Shown piece by piece: positions 32,252 to 43,335 of a stretch of DNA of 64,000 nt. Below the pieces are notes generated by a model, which saw nothing but the letters and a program-made list of their open reading frames with translations, searched no databases and was not told where the DNA came from. Position numbers and translations under genes: made by a program. This DNA comes from Carya illinoinensis (lineage: Eukaryota > Streptophyta > Magnoliopsida > Fagales > Juglandaceae), in the NCBI RefSeq assembly GCF_018687715.1, contig NC_056759.1, forward strand, positions 4,319,501 through 4,383,500. The letters run 5' to 3'. Position 1 is the first letter of the stretch. Every line of letters begins with the position of its first letter.

Positions 32252-35239
32252 AATAATTTGTCGCTTCATTTTATTTTATTTTTACTTATATCAACCGCAC
32301 GGTTTTAACTTTTAAGTTATTTCTGATACCTTTCTGTGAGCATTTGGGTGATGTTTTGTTGGGTCGGGTGGACTAATTCTGGCCTCTTCTCTAGTTATTA
32401 CGCTTTTGTCTGATACGATTTAGTACTTGGGTGTTTGGCTGCAACTGGCCTTCCTGAAGTCAAGGGGAGACTTTAAAATTTGAAATATCGGACTTCTAAT
32501 TCTATGGACGTTTAACATAGAGATCTGTATCGAGATGAACTGTTTGGTTTCTTCAGCATGCTTTAAAATAAAAAATATGGCACGTCAAGTACTGTTCTTT
32601 TGATAATAGCATATCTTGATTCTTTATCCCATAATCGTTCACTACAATAAACTCAAGTTGATCAAGTAGAACATCACTTCACCATTTCTTGAGGGCCAAT
32701 TTGGAGTTATTGCACTCTAATCTTCCATCAAGTGGAAGGGAAGATAATTGTGCCTTCTAATAAAGGAAGCTCTGGGGTTCGTTCATTCTAAAGCTTCTTA
32801 GATGCTTGATAGCGGTTGAATTTCCGTCGAACAATATTTGGCATAAAAAGCTGACAAGGAAAAGATCTTTCTTTGGATGTATGGTTCCTTGGATAGAATA
32901 TTGGCAATTGAGACTAAAAGAAAAACATTATGGATATATGTTGTGTGTATACGAATTATGGTGAGATGGTAGACCATCTTGTGTTGTGATGGAGAATTTT
33001 GGTTTCCAGCTTTATCTTGTGTTTGGTGTGCATTGGTTGATGCCTAAGACTGTTTCATACTTTGAGCAATGTACACTGATTCTTTCTTTGATTTCTTTGT
33101 TCTTTTGATTTTTTTATTATTGTTGACAATCTTCAGATAACTTCTAATCATCTCATGTTTTGATTTTTTATCCTTTTTAGTTGATTTTTTTATTTTTATT
33201 TTTTAAGTAATAAACTTTATTGATCGAATGCAAATAGGCAAAGCCCATGTACACAGGAAGTATACAAAAGAGACACCTAATTACACTCTAGCAAGCTGAA
33301 AGGAAATAAAAAATTCATGAACATCCCCTCCCTTTAGTACAATGGCAGAAAACCATTGGACCAAAGAAAATACAAAATGGTTCCAGATTTCCCCCACTGT
33401 ACTCTCCTTGTTGTTGAAGCATCTCTCATTTCTTTCCATCCAAAGGCACCACAGTAAGCACAAAGGAATCATCCTCCACATCGCAGCTAGCGGTGAGCTT
33501 TCATGATGCCTCTTCCAACATGCTAAAAGATCCACCACGCTCTTGGGCATGACCCAATTCAACCCAGCCCTTCTTATAATGCCATCCCAAAGCTCCCTCA
33601 CCACTATGCAGTGCAGAAAAATATGATTGGTCGTTTCACCATTCTTCTTACACATTTAGCACCACTCAAACACAATCATCCCTCTTTAGTAGATTTTTTG
33701 TTACTTATTAAAAAAAGCCTCATTTTTTCATCATTTATTAAAATCTCCTTAGTTGGCATTATCATCTTCCAATAAATGGATTTGGTAAGGGGTGTAACAA
33801 AATAAAGAAAGCCCAAGTCACATCCGGGCCTATATTTTAAAAAGACAAGTCAAAGTTACAATTTGAGCTCCTATAATTATGGCAAGAACTTCTTACTCCC
33901 GGACAATATGGAATTCTTATCCTCAATCCGGGGTATTACAGTCTGAATATTTTTTCATAAATTTTTGTTTAACTCTTCTGGTTGTGTTATCACTTTACTT
34001 TTGGAAATAAACTGATCATATTATCTTATGGTTGATCGTGTGTGATACGAGTAGTTTAAGAATTGTTTTTCCAACTGTCAATTACTAAGGCGGTTTTTTT
34101 CCGCCTTCTTTCTTTTATATATTTATTAAAACAGGATGAGTCAAGTTGTTTGGGTGTCAAACTTGCTCCTAAAGTTGTAACTGAGATCAAATTCTCTGAT
34201 GTTTATGCTGTTGAGCTAATTGACTATGGCTTGGTTCATGAATCAAATCTGCCAAATGCTGGAAAATTTCTTGTTGGTCATGACAATGAGGTTTGTTTGT
34301 TTTCATTACTATCTTTTATGTGCACTTTAAGTCCATTTTTTGGAAATAATTTTCAGGTTGAAAATTATTTCCTTTGATGCAGATGTACTGGTTTAAAGTG
34401 CATGGTTTCCAAAGGTCAAAATCTCAGCCTTCTCTTTGGGTCTTGTCTCTATTCACATTTGGTCATAATGATCCACAAATGTGTCAGATGTGGGTGAATC
34501 GAATTAATGCTTCTCTGAACCTTGAAATGGGGAGACCAAGAAATCTTCTGGTGCGTTTTTTGAATTGTTCAGTGTGTTTTTATTTTGGTTCTTTGGATCT
34601 TGGGGAAATTGCAATTTACCTCCTTGTGCCGTATCTTAATTACAATTCTTTTGGTCTCTTTTAAAAATTGTTGTAAAATGTTGTTAAACCTCCATATACT
34701 TTAAGTTTGAATTAAAGCCATTACATTATATGTCTATATTAGCTGCTCCAATGCACGTGAGAACCTATCTTTTGATTCCACATCTTCATGTAATTTGTAC
34801 CCTCAATGTGTTGAATCTGTTTGTTGTAAGTTAAGTAGAAAAAATTATAATGAAAGTTTGAGATAGAGTGGGAGGAAGGAATGGTTGGTGACAGCCACCA
34901 TAGCCACCTCTGTGGTAAGCCCTTCAAAATTGTGGATCAGTGTACTGGATATAACAAGTTCAATTATTCAACATTTGAGCTTTTTTTGTTCGTAGCAAGG
35001 TTGGCCTCATAAATTTTTGAGGAGATGGTTGGGTAAAACCAGAGACCTATGACTCAAAAATCGATGGAAATGATTGATACGATAATGAAATCCACAGATC
35101 CTTTGTCCAATCAACCACTCTACTCTGCTGCTCAACATCTGGCTTTTTTTTTCTCAAAGTTCTTGCTCACTGACCTCTGATTTGTTGCCAATTTCCCTCT
35201 CAATTTCAGCATCGTTTATGAGATCCCAATTTGCTTTAA

Positions 35240-35285
<46 letters not shown>

Positions 35286-38200
35286 AAACTTAAGTTATGA
35301 AGAAGAATTAAATGTGTACACTGGGTGCAAATTGTATGAAAATGTGGCCTTGATGACTGGCTTAACAAGGCATGTGGCTTTTACATGTGTGATTGTCCTT
35401 AAATTTAATGAAACATTGATATTTCGAATCAGATATACGGTATGGGCAGGTTTAGTGTCACTTTCCAAAAACAGAGGGAGGTAAACTGTAATTAGGATAC
35501 GACAAGGAGGTAAATTGTGAATTTTTCCTTGAATCTAATTGTCTTATGGTAGGTTGCTCAAAATGCACAAAGCGTGGTGGTAAAGTTTTTCCAGTTTTTA
35601 CTTCTGATTTGCTAGGTTTTTGTTCATCCAAGGAGTGGGAAAGGGAGTGGCTGTAAAATCTGGGAAACTGTGGCACCTATATTCTCACGTGCTAAAGTCA
35701 AAACAAAGGTATTCTCACCATACTAGATGGCTCTGTAAATAAATACTTTTGACTGACAATTACTCATTTTGTTCTCATTCCTACGAGTTAGATTCACAAC
35801 ATAGTGTGAAGATATTATTTTATACTTCTTTAGGCTGTTTCTGTTATGTAATGCTACTTATCAGAAAAAAAATGTAATGCAATGCCTTATCTAAAAGTGC
35901 ATTAGATGTTTTTCTCTCTTTTATTTGGTTTATTGTCTTTCTTTTGTTACTGTTAATTTTTTCGGACTGAATCATTGGTTTGCCCTAAAACGTTTCTCTG
36001 ATTGAATGAGCTTTTAAGATCCTATTTGCATTTGCTCCTGTCAAAAAATGTTGCAGAGCTGATCTCTCTTCCTCCACCCCCTTACTCCCTCATCATCCCT
36101 CCATCCTTTCTTTCCCTTTCCTCTCTCCCCATCTCTCTATCTCCCCTGTTTTTCTGCGATGGACAATGTTAGGCATTTTTCAGTGGAGTCCAAATCTTTT
36201 GCTTTCTCAAAGGTGGGTGCAAACTGTTTTCATATTCTTGAGAAAAGCAAGCGCATAGCTACCTTTCTTTTAGTCAATGAGGCAGTGGCTGCATGGGTCG
36301 TGAAAGTGGTGGTGGAAGCCACCGAGACCAGGTGGCGCGAGAATTTCTTCAGGAAAATGAGGGTCGGTAATGGGTTTCTCACGCTTCATCTACTCAGAAA
36401 CACTAGGGGCTGCTATCTCCATCTGGAGGAGTTCATCAATGGGAGAAGAAGAGGCTCTTTGATCATCCCCGAGGGCGTCAAGAGCTGTGGATGGGAGGGG
36501 TTCGCTTATAATCTCAAAAAGGTGGCTGAACGTGAGTCTCCAAGACGGGTTGAGGAGCTCGGTTTAAGGCCGTCTGCCTCGCCGCCGGTTTCCTACTCCG
36601 CGGTCTTGTCTGGTACAGCGGCAGAGTGCAGCTCTGCCATGGAAAAGTTGGGAGACAAGGCTGGTTTTTGCTCAGTGGGCTCGGAAGGGACTTCTGACAG
36701 TGGTACTAATCTAGGCGATATAGAAGGGGTGTTCTGGGATGTAAAAGCCAAGCTTACCGGTGTACTCCAAGATTTTGCCTTTTTGATGAATAAAGTTGAT
36801 ATGGGACTCGGCATGGTGATGGGACGGGGTAAGGGGTTCACGTCTACCTCTCTCCAGTTAGTTCCAGAAGACAGTCTTCCCATTATGGGAAAGAAGGACC
36901 CTGCAGGCGTAGAGAAGTATAAGGACTCAGGGGCCTTAGTCATCTCTCGGCCACTTGGGCCGTTGGCAGGCTCTGGGCCCAAGCCTCAGAGCCCTCTGAG
37001 GTTACAGAGCTCTCAGCCCCCCCCCCCCCCCCCCCCCCCCCCGGTGCGGGCTTCGAGCCCACGGCCTCAGGCCTTAGGCCCACAGTCGCCGGCGTCCTCA
37101 CAGGTCGACCCCCTCTCTCGTGTTGGGTCTGGGACCCGGCAGGAAGGCCTCCAGCCTCCCCTCACACGGGCTTCGAGCCCACGGTCTCGGGCCCCTCAGG
37201 CTGGACCTCCCACCCGGGTCGAGCCCGTGACCCGGCAGCCTTCATCGCACAGGCCCTCCTTGTGTCGGTCCCGAGACCCTTCTTCCAGCACCGTCGTCCA
37301 TACTCCGCCGGCACCTTTGCCGGCATCCACGCCGGCATCACAGAAGCGGCCGACGGACTCCGGCGTACCTACCGGCGTAGTCGATGCACGGTGTAGGGCC
37401 ACGACAGCGGTGGTTTCGACCCTGGCAGTGTCGCCTGAGGTGGAAAACGACGTCCCAGTCGTTCCTCAAGCCTCCGGGAGCCCGACGCCGGCACAGATAA
37501 TCCCGATCTGCCCCTTGGAGTCTTCTGGGCTTTCTTCCGGTGGCAATCTGCCCCCACGGGGTGGGGACCACCCCTTCCCAGCAACCTGCGCAGCTTCTTC
37601 CTTGGTGGTTTCAGGGCTTACTTCCAGGGTCCCTTGTACTCTTGAAGAAGAGGTAAATCACGGTTCTGGAGGGGAGGTAGAAGAAGTGATAGAGCTTGGC
37701 AATCTGTCCCCAACCTGCGCAGCCCCTTTCTTGGTGGGAACTTCAGAGTTTTCTTCCAGGGTCTTTTGTACTCTTGAAGAGGAGGCAAATCATGGTTTGG
37801 AAGAGGAGGGAGAAGAAGTGGTAGAGCCTGGATCAGGTTCTTTGGTCCCTTTCACTGTTATGGGCAACGAAGGGGATGATCCCAGTCCACTTTGCTCGTT
37901 GCCCCCAGCACTTCCGTGGTCTGACCCACAAACAGATTGGGTGCTGAAGAAGGTAGAGGACATTCGGCTTTGTGCGGGGATTTCTTGCACCGGCTTTGAG
38001 GATCAACTGACAGCACTGTTCACAGCCATTGCAGCAGAGCAGTCTCCCAACCTCCGATCCGCCAGCAAAAGGGAGAGGGAATTAAAGAGACTCTCATGCT
38101 CCGTAAATTATGGTAGAGAAGGGAGCACTAGCAGGGAAAGATTTACTGATAGGGCGAACTTGGGTGATCCATGAAACCCAAGATCCTTTCATGGAACGTT

Positions 38201-41200
38201 CGGGGTTTAAACAACCCGAGCAAATGCCTTAGAGTGAAGAACCTAATCCGGGATTGGAAGGCGGACATCCTTTGCTTACAGGAGACTAAGTTGAAGTACG
38301 TAGACAGGAAAATTATCAGAAGTTTGTGGAATTGTGCTTATGCGGGATGGACCAGCTTGCCCTCCAAGGGCGCATCAGGGGGCATTATTGTGATGTGGGA
38401 TAAGAGAGTTGTTGATTTGGTGGAAGAATTCATTGGCGAGTTTGTGGTTGCATGTTCCTTTAAATCTTTGGAAGACGGATTCGGGTGGGGTTTTGCAGGT
38501 GTTTATGGTCCGAATAATGATAATAACAGGAGGCTCCTTTGGGACGAGATTGCGGGTTTGTGAAGCTGGAGGGAGGGTCCTTGGTGTATTGGAGGCGATT
38601 TCAACATCACTCGTTTCTCAAGTGAAAGGTCGGGGGACTCCAACTCGGGATCAGCCATGGCTGATTTTTCAGCCCTAATCTTCGAGCTAGACTTGATTGA
38701 TCTTCCCCTAGGGGGGGGCAACTATACTTGGTCAAATGGGAGGGCATGGTCTCGTTTGGATAGATTTATTGTCTCTCCTTCCTGGGAGATACATTTCCCC
38801 ACTCTTTGTCAGAAGCGCCTCCCCAGGCTTTGCTCAGATCATTTTCCACTTTTGTTGGATTGTGGAGGTATTCAAGAGGGACGGAGATATTTCAAATTTG
38901 AGAATATGTGGCTGAAGGTGGAGGGTTTTATGGAAAAAATTAGAGCTTGGTGGTCCTCCTATCAGATCTCGGGCACCCCCAGTTTTGTTTTAGCCGGAAA
39001 ACTTAAAGCCTTGAAAAATGATCTGAGAACATGGAATTTGGAAACCTTTGGAAAACTAAATGACCAAAGATATACTTTTTTTCAGGAATTGTAGCTTTTC
39101 GAGGATAAGGAAGCGACTTCGGCCCTCACGGCCGAGGAGAAGGAAAGGAAAACGAGGGTGATAGCTGAGCTGGAAAAAATCACGCTTATGGAGGAGATAT
39201 CCTGGAGACAAAAATCACGAGCCCTTTGGTTGAAAGAAGGGGACAAGTGCACTAAATTCTTCCATCGTGTCGCCAACTCCCATAGACGAAGCAACGCTAT
39301 TGAGGTTCTACATTCCGATGGGCGGATTATCTCCAACAGGGCAGCCATCAAGGAACACATTGTTCACTTTTACGATCATCTGCTTAAAGAGCAACATTCC
39401 TGGCGACCTAAGGTAGATGGTTTGACATTTGACTCTATTGATGCATCAAGTGCAGCGTGGTTAGAAAGGCGGTTTGAAGAGGAGGAAGTTCTCAAAGTTT
39501 TAAAAGGGATGGTAAAAGACAAGGCTCCAGGCCCCGACGGTTTCACTATGGCTTTCTTTCAAGCTAGTTGGGACATCGTCAAGGAGGACATTATGAAGGT
39601 ATTCTTCGAATTTCACACTTTCTTGAAATTTGAGAAAAGTCTCAATGCCTCCTTTATCGCCCTTATTCCGAAAAGGGCAGGCTCGGTAGAGGTGCAGGAC
39701 TTTCGCCCCATTAGCTTGGTGAGTGGGGTTTACAAAATTATTTCCAAGGTGCTAGCCCAGCGGATGAGCACAGTTATGGGGAAGATCATATCGAAGTCCC
39801 AAAATGCCTTCGTGAAAGGGAGGCAAATTCTTGACTCCGTCCTTATTGCTAATGAATGTCTGGAAAGTCGGGTCAAAACCGGCATTCCCGGTATCTTGTG
39901 CAAGTTAGACATGGAGAAAGCTTTTGATCATGTTAACTGGGACTTCTTGATACACATAATTGGCAGGTACGGTTTTGGAGAAAGGTGGTGCCAATGGATA
40001 AAACATTGTATCACAACCGTCCGTTTTTCCGTTTTGGTGAATGGCACTCCCGAAGGCTTCTTTAATAGTTCCCGGGGCTTGCGACAAGGAGATCCCCTAT
40101 CACCTCTCCTTTTCATTTTAGTGATGGATGTTTTAAGCAGAATGTTGCATAGAATGGTGGAGGGTGGTCACATCTCGGGTTTCTCAGTGGGAGGCTCCAC
40201 CCATGGTAATTTCTCAATCTCTCACCTTCTCTTTGCTGATGATACTTTGGTCTTTTGCGAGCCAGATCCTGATCAGATCCGCTCCCTAAGGGCTCTATTG
40301 CTATGTTTCGAAGCTGTCTCTGGTCTCAAGGTCAATCTTGCAAAATCTGAAGTGGTTCAAGTCGGAGAGGTCGGTAATCTAAGTGAATTGGCTGGTTTGC
40401 TGGGCTGCAAGATATCATCCTTACCTATGAAATATTTAGGTCTCCCTTTAGGGGCCCCTCATAAATCCAAAACAATGTGGGATGGGGTGGTCGAGAAAAT
40501 CGAATGTAAACTTGCAGGTTGGAAACGACTTTACCTATCCAAAGGTGGTAGAGTCACTCTTATTAAGAGCACTCTATCCAACCTTCCCACATATTTTCTC
40601 TCCCTTTTCCCCTTGCCTGTAGGTGTGGCGCATAGACTGGAAAAAACCTTCCGTGATTTCCTATTGGGTAGCTTGGAGGACGTGAAAAAGTTCCATTTGA
40701 TCAAATGGGAAAAAGTATGCACACCCTTAACCAATGGCGGATTGGGGCTCTGCAACTTGAGAACTCACAACAGAGCATTACTTGGCAAATGGCTATGGAG
40801 ATACCACAGGGAACGAGACGCCTTTTGGAGAGAAGTTATCGACAGTAAATATGGAAGCATGCGAGGTGGTTGGTGTTCCAACCCAGTGAGAGGGGTTCAT
40901 GGTGTAGGTTTGTGGAAATTCATACGCAACGGTTGGGAAGCTTTTTTTGCTAATTGCAGACTTGCGGTGGGAAGGGGCAATCAAGTTAGCTTCTGGCACG
41001 ACTCTTGGTGTGGCGAGTCTGCTTTGAAGACCACTTTTCCCTCCTTGTACAGGATTGCATTTGATAAGGAGGCCACAGTTGCTGATAATTTCGACAGTTC
41101 TTCTACCTCCACCCACTGGTCAGTAAGATTCTCTCGAGCGGCACAAGACTGGGAACTGGGAGTCATTGCTGATTTTTACAGCGCGTTACAAGCATCAACT

Positions 41201-43288
41201 TTACATGCCGATAGAGAAGATCATCTCCTTTGGTCGCCCACAGGAAATAAGCGTTTCTCAGTACATTCTTTTAACAAGGTACTCTCGGCACATCCCTCCT
41301 TTGTATTCCCTTGGAAGTGCATTTGGAGGACTAAGGCTCCCTTAAAAGTGGCTTTCTTCGTATGGCTAGCATCTCATGAGAGTATTCTGACTATTGATAA
41401 ATTGAGAAGACGCGGCCTCTACTTAATGGATTGGTGTTTTATGTGCAAACACAATGGTGAGATAGCAGACCACCTTCTCCTTCATTGTGAAGCTGTCACG
41501 GCTTTATGGGATGACATCTTCACAAGACTAGGCTTGGCGTGGGTAATGCCTAGAAAGGTGATTGATCTTTTGGCTTGTTGGAGAGGAATCCGGGGTAAGG
41601 GCCAGATTGCAAATATTTGGAAAATGGTGCCACTTTGCCTAATGTGGTGCACATGGAACGAAAGGAACAGTCGCTGCTTTGAGGACAAGGAGCGATCTCC
41701 GGAAAGCTTTAGGGATTTTTTTATCACACTTTAGTTCTATGGGCATCCTCTATTGTAATGAATGACACTTCTTTTATTGAACTTTACGCTGCCCTTCGCA
41801 GCTCTTAGCCTGTAGCAAGGCTCTTTGTATACCCCCTGTGTACTCAGGCCTTGCCCTTTCCTTGTTCTAATATATCTCTTTTTACTTATCAAAAAAAAAA
41901 ATTTTTTCGGACTGAATTTTTGGCTAAATGGTGGTCAGTTCAGCATGAGAATTGTACTTCGGGCACTGTCTTCTAGGCTATTTTGTTCTTTATGTTTGAA
42001 GTCTCATCATCCGTGAAACCATTGATTGAAAGGGTGAAAATGGCATTATTATTTTTTATCTGCTCTTGATTGGAATGAAGATTGCGCTCATTTTGAATTA
42101 CAAAGGTCCCGAGGAACACATTTAATTGAGGTAAATGTGATTAATATCTTCTTGAGTAGTTACTTTTAATTCCGTTATCAGGTCACTGTGACACAGAAGG
42201 CAGGACAGGCATTTCATGTGATGGCTTCTACTTCGAACCAGGAGCTTTACTCATATGATGGTGTTGTAGCTGTTGTAAGTAATAAGATCTCTTCACATGA
42301 TTTTTGCCTTATGGTTGTAGTAACCAGTAAACTTTGAACTATTCAGCTGATCAGCTAGTAATGTGTATCAACTTCCTCCTGCTCATAGTAAGAGTGCGTG
42401 CGTATGTATGTTTCAGGTTCCATACCATATGATTTGATGATTTGTAGCTTTATGCTAGCAGATGAACTGAGTTAGGGACTTTTACTGCATATCGTTCCAG
42501 CTGCTTAGTAGTTTGATCATATAATGTATAAATGATACCTATCAAAAATATGTATAAATGATGGGCATGCCTTTCAAAATGAAAAAAAGGAGATTATATG
42601 ACCGAACACGGGGATTTAAACTTGAGTTAGGAATACCTATTCTCAACTTTGATTGAGGGAGGAAAAAGAGAAGCTTTTTCAAAATATGGCTACTGGTGGG
42701 ATAGTATTAATATCTTGGGTATGTGGTATATCCATCATGAATTAGTCTATGTTGGCATGCACGTACATGTTTATTGTTCATATGGGTTAGGCTCGTTCTA
42801 TTTAGTTATTGGAGTATTCACAAATGACTTGATTTCAGGGTGGTGATGGTTTCTTCAATGAAATTCTTAATGGGTTTCTTTCTTCAAGGCATAAAGCTCC
42901 TTACCCACCAAGCCCAACAGATATTATTCATTCTGCTGATGGACATGGCAGTTCCTTGGTTCATCATGGTTCAAGTGGTACAGTTGCCGAGACTTCTTAT
43001 CGAAACGAAGATGGGTCACCTCTTCTCTCAAGTACAGTGCAAAATTTCAGTACGTACACAATAACCTGTTTTCCAGACAACCCATGTTGATTTGATTGCC
43101 ATCATAATTGGTGGTTATCTATTTATCAAAAAGTAAGCAAATAATTGGTGGTTATCTGATATATCACTAAGTCTATCTAAAATTAAAGAAACTGAAGTTC
43201 TTGCAGCGTTGGTTAGTTTATTCTATCTCTACGATTATATATTAGTATGCTGAAAATGGTTGCTGAGACAACCGGCCCCCCCCCCCCC

Positions 43289-43335
<47 letters not shown>

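Larger units (their letters stand above)
35955..41917 (+). mobile_element. Near-intact L1-type LINE in CERK intron 4 (with 18-bp TSD)
   Basis: The 18-bp target duplication AATTTTTTCGGACTGAAT is at 35955-35972 and 41900-41917; the second copy follows an A-tail (41891-41900), and one or two A could belong to either. Between them lie a 5' leader, ORF1 (36159-38174), ORF2 (38171-41734) and a 3' UTR ending TTTTTACTTATC plus A-run. It is inserted in the same direction as the gene. ORF2 has only two nonsense codons and no frameshift, so it is young. Related LINE copies occur in introns 7 and 1. Confidence 0.93.

Noticed and set aside
36593..37584. Several minus-strand GC-rich frames opposite LINE ORF1
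   Set aside because: Shadows of the proline-rich ORF1 coding strand.
42063..42130. Possible extra CERK exon (TGGAATGAAGATTGCGC...)
   Set aside because: Joining exon 4 directly to 42182 reproduces the family sequence ([14 protein letters not shown]), so an exon here would be an unexplained insertion.
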